DNA of 12,290 nt, from NCBI GenBank assembly GCA_964608495.1, contig CAZSOQ010000163.1:1-12290 (forward strand). The letters are read 5' to 3'. The position numbers and the translations under genes were made by a program. Below, one piece after another: positions 1 through 6,796 of the stretch; position 1 is the stretch's first letter, and every line of letters starts with the position of its first letter. The stretch is from JAKORR01 sp964608495 (GTDB taxonomy: Bacteria > Armatimonadota > Zipacnadia > Zipacnadales > FEN-943). Under the pieces are notes generated by a model. The model searched no databases, had not been told where the DNA came from, and saw only the letters and a program-made list of their open reading frames with translations.

Positions 1-113
1 GCGCCTTTGCTCTTTCCCCCCCAAACCCTATCCTGCGGGAACTGAACACTCCCGCCATCCTCGCCCCGGAGGTGCGCCGGCCCCCGCGCTCCGGGGCCAC
101 ACGCTCGCGCGGC
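1..113. other. Left-edge non-coding stretch
   Basis: No gene is supported here. Reading frames that cross it only continue antisense to the zinc-ribbon gene. The stretch contains a pyrimidine-rich run near positions 15-22 and the perfect inverted repeat listed separately at 63-97. Confidence 0.6.
63..97 (-). terminator. Candidate 3' hairpin of the zinc-ribbon gene
   Basis: A perfect 9-base inverted repeat, GCCCCGGAG at 63-71 and CTCCGGGGC at 89-97, with a 17-base loop. It begins 16 bases past the stop codon of the minus-strand gene at 114, which is where a transcript end would be expected. No T-run follows it on the minus strand, so it is not a textbook intrinsic terminator. It could be a 3' stabilising hairpin or a Rho-assisted end. 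Confidence 0.4.
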
Positions 114-818
114 CTACGCCCACCCGTCCTTAGCCCTGCCGCCCTTGCCCTTGCCCAGCGCCGAGACAGACCAGCCGGCCTTGCTCTGCTGGACGGGCCC
201 GCCGCTGCCACAGGCCGGGCAGGGCAGGAACTGGCCGGTCCTCTTGTCGGTGGCGCCACAGGAGATCACGCCGCAGGTCTGGCACAGGATCAGGCCGCCC
301 GCGCCGCAGTGCGGGCAGCCCCGGTATCGCTCCAGGTAGAAGACGCCCTTGAGCGTCCGCCCCGTCCCGGCGGGCTGCCCGATCTGGCTCCCCGGCGGCA
401 GGGCCTGCGCGTCAACCACCTCGTAGGCCCCGCCTTCGCGCGGCGCCGCGATCACCAGGAAGGGCTGCTTGGCGTAGGCGCAGGCCGCTTCCAGCCGCTC
501 GGCCTGGGCGTACTCCACTGTCTCCTGGTCCACCGCCGGCAGCTCCTCGGCCTCGTCCACCGGCGGCAGTTCCCCCGCGGCGGCCACGGGCCCGCACGGC
601 GCCTGCTTCCCTTCGCCGACTTGCGCCGGCGGCGGAGGGCCCACGGCCTGCCCGGGCCCCGCCTCTCCGCCCACCTCGGGAGACTCGTCGAGCACCACGT
701 CCAGGATCGGCTGGGCGTCCTCGGGCCCGAGCTCGACGTCCAGGATGGCCTCTTCGGGCTCCGGTTCCTCGGGCGGATGCTCGTCGGTCGGATCAGGTGC
801 CTGGCTGTCCTCGGACAT
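114..818 (-). CDS. Zinc-ribbon protein with TerY-C-like cysteine pattern
   Basis: A 234-residue protein of unknown function. The first ~85 residues are acidic and proline-rich, look disordered, and hold short repeats (ILDVEL/ILDVVL and LPPVDEAEE/LPAVDQE). A short ordered section (about 90-160) leads into a C-terminal metal-binding domain with seven cysteines: C168/C171 (CPHC), C179/C182 (CQTC), C187 and C200/C203 (CPAC). This order (CxxC, CxxC, single C, CxxC) matches the TerY-C zinc-binding domain found at the end of TerY von Willebrand A proteins, but no vWA domain is present. The tail is basic and glycine-rich. The ATG at 818 was chosen because GAGGTG lies 8 bases upstream; the open frame continues to 1208 but would run through the divergent promoter. 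The gene is transcribed away from the TPR lipoprotein. Coding is well supported; the TerY-C link is a pattern match made by eye. Confidence 0.8.
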   Translation of the reverse strand: MSEDSQAPDPTDEHPPEEPEPEEAILDVELGPEDAQPILDVVLDESPEVGGEAGPGQAVGPPPPAQVGEGKQAPCGPVAAAGELPPVDEAEELPAVDQETVEYAQAERLEAACAYAKQPFLVIAAPREGGAYEVVDAQALPPGSQIGQPAGTGRTLKGVFYLERYRGCPHCGAGGLILCQTCGVISCGATDKRTGQFLPCPACGSGGPVQQSKAGWSVSALGKGKGGRAKDGWA

Positions 819-843
819 CGGCGGAACACCTCGGTGTATCCCC

Positions 844-900
844 GACGCCGGGCGTCGCCCCTCCGACGTCGGTCCCGCGGCCCCACGGCGAGGCCGCGGG
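844..900 (-). repeat. Tandem inverted repeats in the zinc-ribbon gene leader
   Basis: Two perfect inverted repeats lie between the likely promoter and the start of the minus-strand gene. The first is GACGCC-G-GGCGTC (844-856), a 13-base palindrome. The second is CCCGCGGCC (874-882) with GGCCGCGGG (892-900) around a 9-base loop. The second would make a very stable hairpin at the 5' end of the mRNA, or the repeats could be DNA-level binding sites. In a GC-rich genome some of this could be chance. Confidence 0.4.
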
Positions 901-903
901 AGC

Positions 904-932
904 ATCTTACACGCAAGCGCACGCCGTGTGCA
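904..932 (-). promoter_or_regulatory. Weak sigma-70-like promoter candidate for the zinc-ribbon gene
   Basis: On the minus strand, TGCACA (932-927) and TAAGAT (909-904) are 17 bases apart, each matching four of six consensus bases. An imperfect palindrome (GCGCACG-C-CGTGTGC, 917-931) overlaps the -35 element and spacer, as an operator might. The match is weak and only the position supports it. Confidence 0.3.
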
Positions 933-1001
933 GTCCCTCGCCGACTCAGGGGCTGTAGGCCGTGCGCGGCGGTGGCCCGTCGCCTTTGCGCCGGCGCCCC
1001 T

Positions 1002-1031
1002 TTGAAGGCCCAGCCGCGCGGGTGTTACAAT
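1002..1031 (+). promoter_or_regulatory. Sigma-70-like promoter with extended -10
   Basis: TTGAAG (1002-1007) and TACAAT (1026-1031) are 18 bases apart, and TGT immediately precedes the -10 box, giving an extended -10 (TGnTACAAT). The -10 matches five of six consensus bases and the -35 four. Transcription would start near 1038, leaving a leader of about 25 bases with AGGAG (1048-1052). This placement rules out the in-frame ATG at 1030, which overlaps the -10 box, and supports the ATG at 1063. It probably drives the whole plus-strand gene run. Confidence 0.6.
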
Positions 1032-1062
1032 GGCGCCGCGTTGGCCTAGGAGTGTCACCGTC

Positions 1063-2025
1063 ATGCCCGAGGACCGGTCAACACGCGCGGCGGCTCTGCT
1101 CTGCCTGGGCGGCCTGATTGTCGCCCTCTGCCTCGCCGGCTGTGGCGGCCCGACGCTGGACAGGCTCCGCGAGGAGGCGGACGTTGCCTTCAAGGCGGAG
1201 CGGTACAACGCGGCCTACGCCGGCTACAAGGCCATCGTGGACCGCGACCCCAGGAACACCCACGCCCTGACACGGCTTGCCGAGTGCTGTCTGTGGCTGC
1301 GCGACGCCGACCGGGGCCTCTACTGGGCGAAGAAGGCGCTGGAGGTGGACCCCGGGTCGGCCACCGCCTGGGAGAAGAAGGGCGAGCTTCTCCTGTCTTC
1401 GCAGAAGCCCGAGGAGGCGCTGGTGGCCTTCAAGAAGGCCCTGGCCCTCGACGGCCAGATGAACCTGACCCGGCTGAACATGTCCGTGGCCTACCAGGCC
1501 CTGAAGCAGGCCGACAGCGCGGTCGAGATCGGGCGCGAGGCCGTCGAGATGGATCCGAGGAAGGCCGAGCCCCACTTCCGCTATGCCATGGCCCTGCAGG
1601 CCGCGAAGCGCTACGACGAGGCGGAGGAGGAGTACCGCAAGGCTATCGCGCTACAGCCCGACCACGTGGACGCCCTCATGTACCTGGCGCGCCTGCTGGT
1701 CAGGGAGCGCAAGAAGCTCGCCGACGCGCGGCAGGTCGCTCAGAAGGCGAGCGAGATCAGGCCGGGCAACGGGGAGCCCGCGACGCTGGCGGCCTGGGCG
1801 CTGTACCTGATGGGAGAGCAGCGCCCGGCGGTGCGCGAGCTCGAGCAGATCGCCCGGGCGCACCCTACGAACTTCGAGACCTGGGCCCTGCTGAGCAAGG
1901 GCTTCAAGGACCTGGGCATGGAGGAAGCCGCTCGACAGGCCGCCGCTTTCGCCATGCAGACGGGGCCGAGAGTGCGTCGGCCCGCGTCCGCGGCGCCCCC
2001 GACGGAGGGCCCAGAGGGCGACTAG
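1063..2025 (+). CDS. TPR-repeat lipoprotein
   Basis: A 320-residue secreted lipoprotein. The N-terminus has a short charged segment, a hydrophobic stretch (about 9-25) and a lipobox (LAGC) with C27 as the likely lipidated cysteine. Nearly all the rest (about 33-305) is eight tetratricopeptide repeats of 33-35 residues, with recurring W/Y, A/G and closing P residues (such as ALEVDPGS, AIALQPDH). The C-terminal tail is low-complexity, rich in P, A and G. TPR arrays are protein-binding scaffolds; in envelope lipoproteins they often help assemble secretion or wall machinery, but nothing here identifies the partner. The start is set by AGGAG 10 bases upstream; an ATG at 1030 in the same frame overlaps the promoter. 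Only 25 bases separate the gene from the kinase gene, so the two are probably co-transcribed. Confidence is high for the class and low for the role. Confidence 0.9.
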   Translation: MPEDRSTRAAALLCLGGLIVALCLAGCGGPTLDRLREEADVAFKAERYNAAYAGYKAIVDRDPRNTHALTRLAECCLWLRDADRGLYWAKKALEVDPGSATAWEKKGELLLSSQKPEEALVAFKKALALDGQMNLTRLNMSVAYQALKQADSAVEIGREAVEMDPRKAEPHFRYAMALQAAKRYDEAEEEYRKAIALQPDHVDALMYLARLLVRERKKLADARQVAQKASEIRPGNGEPATLAAWALYLMGEQRPAVRELEQIARAHPTNFETWALLSKGFKDLGMEEAARQAAAFAMQTGPRVRRPASAAPPTEGPEGD

Positions 2026-2050
2026 CCACCCCCAGGGGAGGGCATCAACC

Positions 2051-3382
2051 GTGAGTGACGCCGAATTGGTCGCGGGGCTGCAGCGCCGCGTTGAGGTGCT
2101 GGGACGCGAGCTGGAGGCGGTGCAGCGCATCGCCAAGGAGCTTGGCGGCGAGACGGACGTGGATGGGATCGTGCGTCGGGCCCTGCAGGTGGCCCTCGAG
2201 ACGCTCCACGCCAACGCCGGCTCCGTGCTGCTGTACGACGAGGACCAGGACAAGCTCGTGTTCCGCTACGTGGTCGGCGGCGCCGGCGACAAGCTGATCG
2301 GTGTGGCGGTGGACACCGAGGGCAGTATCGCCGGTCGCGTCTTCCGCGAGGGTCGTACCGTGGTCAGCGGGGACGTGCGGGGCGAGCAGGACCACAGCCG
2401 GGAGATCGAGGAGCGGACGAAGTACGTCACCACGAACATGGTCACGTGCCCCCTGATCGTCAGCACGGGCGACGTGGTGGGAGTCATGCAGGTTTTGAAC
2501 AAGGCCGAGGGGGACTTCAAGGCCGACGACGTGGCGCTGCTGGAGATCCTGGCCCACCAGATCGCCACGCGCATCGAGACGGCCCGGCTCCAGGAGGCGG
2601 CCAAGTTCGCCGCCATCGTCAAGTTCATCGGCAACATCAGCCACGACGTCAAGAACATGCTGACGCCGGTCCAGACGGGCGCCTACACGCTCCAAGAGGC
2701 CCTGGCGGCCGATGTGGAGCTGCTGGGAAGCGCCCGGGCCGCGGAAGGCGTGCCCCAGGGCGTGACGGAGACGCTTGAGGTGGTCAGCGGCGACCTGGAG
2801 CTGCTGGCCCCCGAGATCCTCAGCATGATGCTCGACGGCGCTCTCGACGCCCAGCAGCGGGTGGCCGAGATCTCCAACGCCGTCAAGGGCATGGTGGCCG
2901 AGCCCCAGTTCGAGCCCACGGATGTCGCCGAGGTGGCGGGCCGCGTCATCAACGTCCTCAAGCTTCAAGCCGAGAGCTGCGGCGTGGACCTCGTGCTGGC
3001 CGCCCCCGAGGACCTGCCCAGGGCCGAGGTGGACGGCCGCCAGCTCTACAACGCCATGTACAACCTGTGCTTCAACGCCATCGAGGCCTGCGAGGGCGGA
3101 AGCACGGTCACCCTCGCTCTCGTCGCCCGGCCCGAGGGCGTCTTCCCCGACGGCGATGCCCTGCAGATCTCGGTGTCCGACACGGGCAAGGGGATGCCCG
3201 AAGAGGTGCGCCAGAAGCTCTTCACCGACCAGGCAGTCACCACCAAGGCAACGGGCACCGGCCTGGGCACGCGCATAGTCGCCAACGTCGTCGAGGCGCA
3301 TGGCGGTCACATCAGCATCGAGAGCGAGCTGGGCAAGGGTACCACCATCACGCTGCACGTACCGCTGTCGCGGCCGGAGTGA
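2051..3382 (+). CDS. Soluble GAF-domain sensor histidine kinase
   Basis: A 443-residue kinase with no membrane segment, so it probably senses a cytoplasmic signal or acts with a partner. Residues 1-27 look helical. A GAF domain follows (about 28-178, including GSIAGRVFREGRTVVSGD and GVMQVLNKAEGDF). The dimerisation/phosphoacceptor helix has the H-box ISHDVKN with H198 as the likely phosphorylated histidine. The HATPase_c domain has the N-box NLCFNAIEA (N338, N342), the G1 motif DTGKGM (D377) and the G2 motif GTGLGT (402-407). All key residues are present. The segment from H198 to the end of the second helix is longer than in standard HisKA, with about 25 extra residues. The start is GTG, preceded by GGAGG 9 bases upstream. 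No receiver-domain or regulator gene occurs in the window, so its response regulator lies elsewhere or it acts unconventionally. Confidence 0.9.
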   Translation: MSDAELVAGLQRRVEVLGRELEAVQRIAKELGGETDVDGIVRRALQVALETLHANAGSVLLYDEDQDKLVFRYVVGGAGDKLIGVAVDTEGSIAGRVFREGRTVVSGDVRGEQDHSREIEERTKYVTTNMVTCPLIVSTGDVVGVMQVLNKAEGDFKADDVALLEILAHQIATRIETARLQEAAKFAAIVKFIGNISHDVKNMLTPVQTGAYTLQEALAADVELLGSARAAEGVPQGVTETLEVVSGDLELLAPEILSMMLDGALDAQQRVAEISNAVKGMVAEPQFEPTDVAEVAGRVINVLKLQAESCGVDLVLAAPEDLPRAEVDGRQLYNAMYNLCFNAIEACEGGSTVTLALVARPEGVFPDGDALQISVSDTGKGMPEEVRQKLFTDQAVTTKATGTGLGTRIVANVVEAHGGHISIESELGKGTTITLHVPLSRPE

Positions 3383-3439
3383 TCGTCCGCCCTGCGCCAG
3401 CCTGAAAACAGGTCCGCCACCACCCCGGAGGAGTCTGGT

Positions 3440-4615
3440 ATGAGGCCCTTCACCTTCTACAGCCCTGTTCGTCTGCTCTTCGGCGAGGGGCGATTCGACG
3501 AGCTCGGCCGGCACGCGTCCGCCCTCGGCCGCCATGCGCTAATCGTGACCAGCCGTCAGGCCATGCGGGCCGCCGGCTGGCTGGACCAGGCCTGCGAGCT
3601 GCTGACCGACGCCGGGCTCGCGGTCACGGTCTTCGACCGCGTCACGCCCAACCCCACGGACGGTCTCGTGAACGAGGGCGGGCGAGTCGCCCGCGAGGCT
3701 GGCTGCGACGTGGTCGTCGGCTTGGGCGGAGGCAGCTCGATGGACGCCGCCAAGGCCATCGCCGTCCGGGCCACCCACGCCGAGCCGATCGCCGAGTACG
3801 TGTGCGACGGCCCCTGGGGCGCGAGGAAGGACCCCACCTGGGCCACGCTTGCCGTGATCTGCGTCACCTCCACCTCTGGCACGTCCTCCGAGCTGACTCC
3901 CTTCGCGGTGGTGACCGTCGAGGAGTTGCGCACGAAGGCGGCCATCCGCCACGAGGCCATCTATGCCCGCGTGGCCCTCGACGACCCCCGCCTCACCTAC
4001 TCGGTCCCTCCCCGAGTGACGGCCGCTACGGGCCTGGACGTCTTCTGCCACTCCATCGAGGCCTACCTCTCGCCCGAGTGCCATCCTCTGGGCGAGGCCG
4101 TGGCGGCCCGGGCTATGACCATCGTCGCCCGCCGGCTGGCGCGGGTCGTCGCCGACGGCGGTGATACCGAGGCGCGCGCCCAGCTCATGGTCGCCAACGT
4201 CTTCGCCGGCTACGCCCTCTCCCAGGTGGGCGCCACGGTCGTCCACGCTCTCGAACACCCCGTGAGCGCCCTGCACCCCGAGGTGCCCCACGGCGAGGGC
4301 CTGGCCGCCCTGCTGCCCGCCTACGCCCGCCTCATGGCCGAACGCGTCCCCGAGCGCCTGGCCTCCGTCGCCGAGTGCTTCGGCCTCAGCGCGTCGGGCC
4401 CGACGGACCGGGTCGCGGGCACGGTCGTCGGGGCGATAGAGGGGCTGCTGGAGGAGGTGGGCCTCCGGATGGCCCTGCGCGACCTTCAGGTCACGGCGGA
4501 GGAGCTGCCGGAGATAGCCGCCGGCGCCCAGGACTACATGGCCGGCGCTCTCGAGAAGACCCCCGGCGGCACCGACACCGACTTCCTGCTGCGCCTGTTG
4601 CAGATGAGCCTGTAG
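3440..4615 (+). CDS. Iron-type (class III) alcohol dehydrogenase
   Basis: A 391-residue NAD(P)-dependent alcohol/aldehyde oxidoreductase of the Fe-ADH family, full length for that family (380-400). The Rossmann-like half carries the nucleotide-binding motif GGGSSMDAAK (G96-K105). The helical half carries the metal ligands by comparison with FucO/lactaldehyde reductase: D200 and H204 in GLDVFCHSIEAYLS, then H269 (VHALEH) and H284 (PHGEG). H273 fits the conserved second histidine near the active site. The spacing from H273 to H284 is one residue longer than in FucO, so the substrate loop may differ. The ATG at 3440 has GGAGG 8 bases upstream, and the gene follows the kinase by 57 bases. Substrate cannot be told from sequence; neighbouring sugar-type genes suggest an alcohol or aldehyde from sugar breakdown. 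Cytoplasmic; no signal peptide. Confidence 0.93.
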   Translation: MRPFTFYSPVRLLFGEGRFDELGRHASALGRHALIVTSRQAMRAAGWLDQACELLTDAGLAVTVFDRVTPNPTDGLVNEGGRVAREAGCDVVVGLGGGSSMDAAKAIAVRATHAEPIAEYVCDGPWGARKDPTWATLAVICVTSTSGTSSELTPFAVVTVEELRTKAAIRHEAIYARVALDDPRLTYSVPPRVTAATGLDVFCHSIEAYLSPECHPLGEAVAARAMTIVARRLARVVADGGDTEARAQLMVANVFAGYALSQVGATVVHALEHPVSALHPEVPHGEGLAALLPAYARLMAERVPERLASVAECFGLSASGPTDRVAGTVVGAIEGLLEEVGLRMALRDLQVTAEELPEIAAGAQDYMAGALEKTPGGTDTDFLLRLLQMSL

Positions 4616-4633
4616 GCCGCCCCGCCGGGCGGC
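4616..4633 (+). repeat. Perfect hairpin right after the ADH stop codon
   Basis: GCCGCCC (4616-4622) and GGGCGGC (4627-4633) form a perfect 7-base, all-GC stem with a CGCC loop, beginning at the base after the TAG stop. It lies 8 bases before the Shine-Dalgarno site of the next gene and has no T-run. It may protect the upstream mRNA 3' end, partly terminate transcription, or affect ribosome access to the next gene. Confidence 0.45.
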
Positions 4634-4658
4634 AGGACTCTAAGGAGTGGGTAAGCCC

Positions 4659-5471
4659 ATGCACGAGCCAGTCTTCGTTCTGCCCCTGCCTGCGTTGTCC
4701 TATCTGCCCGCCCTCGCCACGGGTATGAGGGTCGGTGAGGCCCTGCTGATCGAGGTGGGCGGCTGGGGTCAGGGCTTCGACTATACCAACCAGGACAACC
4801 TGCGCCGAGCGCGCGACATCCTGGGCGAGCAGGGCATGCAGGTGTACTCCTACCACCCGCCCTTCGGCGGGCGATACGACTTCTCGGCCGTGGACGAGGG
4901 CCTGCGCGCCGCGGCCGTGGACCTTAACATCGAGCAGCTTCATTCCGCCGCGTCCCTTGGGGCGAAGTACATCGTGATGCACCCCTCGGAGCCGGTGCAG
5001 GAGCCCGATCGTCTGTACCGCCGGCGCAACGCCGGACGGGGCCTGCGCGAGCTGACCCGGGTGGCCGAGGACCTGGGGGTCGCGCTCGCCATCGAGAACC
5101 TGCCGACGGGCTTCATCGCGGCCGACGTCGAGGAGCTGATGTGGCTCGTCGAGGGGTGCGAGAGCGACGCGGCCGGGGTGTGCTTCGACACGGGCCACGC
5201 CCACCTGCTGCACCTGCCCCTGAGCCGCTTCTTGCGCCGGATAGGCGACAAGCTGCTCACGATCCACTGGCACGACAACGACGGCACCTACGACCAGCAC
5301 CGTCTGCCCGGCCAGGGCACCATTGACTGGCCGGATTTCTTCGGTGCGCTCGACGCGCTCGGGTGGGACAGGCCTATCTGCCTGGAGGCCGGGCTCCCAG
5401 AGGCCCCGACCTACGAGGCGTCCACGCGGCGCGTGCGCGAGGCCCTTGCCGGCAAGAGACCGGTGGTCTGA
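4659..5471 (+). CDS. Xylose isomerase-like TIM-barrel protein (sugar phosphate isomerase/epimerase family)
   Basis: A 270-residue cytoplasmic protein of the AP endonuclease 2/xylose isomerase-like TIM-barrel superfamily (PF01261 type). These barrels bind a divalent metal and isomerise or epimerise sugars, or cut other substrates. Strand-end motifs appear in the usual order: SYHPPFGG, YIVMHPSEP, LAIENLP (E146), CFDTGHAH (D177, H180), TIHWHDNDG (H203, H205, D206) and ICLEAG (E243), giving a full metal-binding set. The start is ATG 4659, with AAGGAG (4642-4647) 11 bases upstream. A GTG at 4647 is also in frame but lies inside that ribosome binding site. It sits 43 bases after the ADH gene and is followed by a Gfo/Idh/MocA gene; this pairing is common in catabolism of inositols, keto-sugars and 3-keto-glycosides. 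The exact substrate is unknown. Confidence 0.88.
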   Translation: MHEPVFVLPLPALSYLPALATGMRVGEALLIEVGGWGQGFDYTNQDNLRRARDILGEQGMQVYSYHPPFGGRYDFSAVDEGLRAAAVDLNIEQLHSAASLGAKYIVMHPSEPVQEPDRLYRRRNAGRGLRELTRVAEDLGVALAIENLPTGFIAADVEELMWLVEGCESDAAGVCFDTGHAHLLHLPLSRFLRRIGDKLLTIHWHDNDGTYDQHRLPGQGTIDWPDFFGALDALGWDRPICLEAGLPEAPTYEASTRRVREALAGKRPVV

Positions 5472-5528
5472 GGCCGTCGGGGAAGGCCCGGGTCCGCGGG
5501 CGCCGCGAGCGCAAAAGACCTACCGCCG

Positions 5529-5550
5529 CACCCGGACGCCGGTCCGGGTG
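5529..5550 (+). repeat. Perfect 9-base hairpin upstream of the Gfo/Idh/MocA gene
   Basis: CACCCGGAC (5529-5537) and GTCCGGGTG (5542-5550) pair perfectly around a GCCG loop. The hairpin ends 6 bases before the AGGAGG (5557-5562) of the next gene, within the longest gap (100 bases) of the plus-strand run. It has no T-run, so it is unlikely to be an intrinsic terminator. A role in mRNA processing or translation, or a DNA binding site, are possible explanations. Confidence 0.5.
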
Positions 5551-5571
5551 GGCCCCAGGAGGAAAGAGGCA

Positions 5572-6648
5572 ATGGGTACCGAGGAACGCCGCGTCAGGGT
5601 CGGCTTCATCGGCTGCGGGGGCCACAGCTTCCGCTGGATCTACCCGTCGCTGCAGTTCGCGCCCGTCGAGCTAATCGCCACCTGTGATACGCGGGACGAT
5701 CGCGCGGGCCAATACGCCCGGCAGTTCGGCGCCCGCCGCTCTTACACCGACCACCGCGAGATGCTGGAGCGCGAGGACCTGGAGGGCGTGTTCATCGTCA
5801 CCGGGTATGACGCCGAGGGTCGGCCCAGCTACCCTCCCCTGGCCGCCGACTGCCTGCGGGCGGGCTGCCATGTGTGGATGGAGAAGCCGCCGGCCGCAAC
5901 CGCCGCCGAGATCGAGACGCTGATTCAGGTCAGCCGCGAGACGGGCCGGTTCGCCATGGTCGGCTTCAAGAAGTGCTTCTACCCGGCCATCGAGAAGGTC
6001 AAGGAGATCCTCGGGCGCGAGGAGTTTGGCCGCCCGTGGCACATCTACGTGCGCTATCCCGAGGCCCTGCCCTCCGAGGAAGACAAGCGCTCGCTTACGG
6101 GGAGCGCGCTGCATGCCTTTCTGGACCACATCTGTCACCCGGCATCCATCCTGGTGTACCTGATGGGGCCCGCGCACAGCCTCACCTATCGCCGGGCCCC
6201 GAGCGGGGCTGGCTTCGCCCTCCTGCGCTTCGCCGAAGACGCCGTGGGGTGCCTGGACTTCGCCGCGCGCCAGTCGGGCACCAGCCCCCTCGAGCGGCTG
6301 GAGGTCGTGGGCGACGGGGCCAATGTGGTCGTGGACAACGGTGTGAGGCTTATCTACTACCGCCCCGGGGGGCGCGGCAGGGGCGGCTATGCCGGCGCGC
6401 TCAGCTACATCGGGGACGATGCCGGCGCGCCGATGCTCTGGGAGCCGCAGTTCAGCCTCGCCAGCATGGACGCCAAGACGCTTGCACTGGAGGGGTTCCT
6501 GGGCGAGGTGACCTACTTTGCGCGCTGTATCATGGAGGGCCGGGAGCCCGAGAAGGCCGGTCTGGCGGACGCTTTGGGCATCATGCGCATCTACGAGGCC
6601 TTTCTGCAGCCCGAGGGCGAGGAGGTAGCCCTCGACGCCACGGTCTGA
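5572..6648 (+). CDS. Gfo/Idh/MocA-family NAD(P)-dependent oxidoreductase
   Basis: A 358-residue cytoplasmic dehydrogenase. The N-terminal Rossmann fold begins VRVGFIGCGGHS (dinucleotide-binding GxGxxG) and reaches the signature MEKPP (E104-K105-P106), where K105 is the usual catalytic/cofactor lysine. The C-terminal alpha/beta domain carries LDHICHPASIL, whose D185 and H189 fit the Asp/His pair of this family's active site. These enzymes oxidise or reduce a sugar or cyclitol hydroxyl. The ATG at 5572 has AGGAGG 9 bases upstream. The frame stays open back to 5323, but that part overlaps the isomerase gene in another frame and reads as arginine/proline-rich junk, so it is not used. Position after a TIM-barrel isomerase suggests one pathway; the 100-base gap with a hairpin leaves room for separate control. 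No signal peptide is seen. The substrate cannot be assigned. Confidence 0.92.
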   Translation: MGTEERRVRVGFIGCGGHSFRWIYPSLQFAPVELIATCDTRDDRAGQYARQFGARRSYTDHREMLEREDLEGVFIVTGYDAEGRPSYPPLAADCLRAGCHVWMEKPPAATAAEIETLIQVSRETGRFAMVGFKKCFYPAIEKVKEILGREEFGRPWHIYVRYPEALPSEEDKRSLTGSALHAFLDHICHPASILVYLMGPAHSLTYRRAPSGAGFALLRFAEDAVGCLDFAARQSGTSPLERLEVVGDGANVVVDNGVRLIYYRPGGRGRGGYAGALSYIGDDAGAPMLWEPQFSLASMDAKTLALEGFLGEVTYFARCIMEGREPEKAGLADALGIMRIYEAFLQPEGEEVALDATV

Positions 6649-6766
6649 CCCCGGTCGCCGGCCCCCTTCGACGGGCGCGACGGCCGCACCGGGCGAGGAG
6701 TGAGCCCGCCCGCCGAGACTGCCGCCTCCGGCTGGGGCGTCCGCCTCGTGGTGGTGCCTGCACTAA

Positions 6767-6796
6767 AGTATAGTGAAACCGTTTCACCCTTAACAA
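6767..6796 (-). promoter_or_regulatory. Promoter-like element reading antisense to the Gfo/Idh/MocA gene
   Basis: On the minus strand, TTGTTA (6796-6791) and TATACT (6772-6767) are 18 bases apart, matching four and five of six consensus bases. The palindrome at 6773-6787 lies entirely within the spacer, the layout of an operator-controlled promoter. Transcription from it would run into the 3' end of the plus-strand Gfo/Idh/MocA gene, with no minus-strand gene ahead. It could therefore give an antisense or small RNA, be a remnant, or be a chance match in an AT-rich patch. Confidence 0.35.
6773..6787. promoter_or_regulatory. Operator-like perfect palindrome
   Basis: GTGAAAC-C-GTTTCAC is a perfect 7+1+7 inverted repeat inside the AT-rich island. 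It resembles sites bound by LacI-family sugar regulators in having a TGAAA half-site and a CG near the centre, though its odd centre differs from the even CcpA/PurR type. It is flanked by CACTA/TAGTG (6761-6765/6771-6775) and CCTT-AAC-AAGG (6788-6798). The regulator is not encoded in the window. Confidence 0.45.

Larger units (their letters stand above)
819..1062. other. Divergent intergenic regulatory region
   Basis: These 244 bases separate the starts of the minus-strand zinc-ribbon gene and the plus-strand lipoprotein gene. They hold a good plus-strand promoter (1002-1031), a weak minus-strand promoter candidate (904-932) and three inverted repeats: GACGCC-G-GGCGTC at 844-856, a 9-base stem at 874-900, and an imperfect palindrome at 917-931. 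No coding frame here is supported. Confidence 0.7.

Noticed and set aside
72..1049. Plus-strand open frame (325 codons) across the zinc-ribbon gene
   Set aside because: It is antisense to the cysteine-motif gene, continues through the divergent promoter, and yields an arginine-rich sequence without domains.
3401..3412. CCTG-AAAA-CAGG mini-hairpin in the gap between the kinase and ADH genes
   Set aside because: A 4-base stem is too short to claim as a terminator or regulatory structure, and no T-run follows.
2045..3535. Long minus-strand open frame (496 codons) opposite the kinase gene
   Set aside because: It overlaps a kinase with full GAF, H-, N- and G-box motifs; the antisense product is rich in G, L, H and D with no family resemblance.
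5323..5571. N-terminal extension of the Gfo/Idh/MocA gene
   Set aside because: It overlaps the isomerase gene and reads as arginine/proline-rich; the ATG at 5572 has an ideal ribosome binding site and is followed directly by the Rossmann motif.
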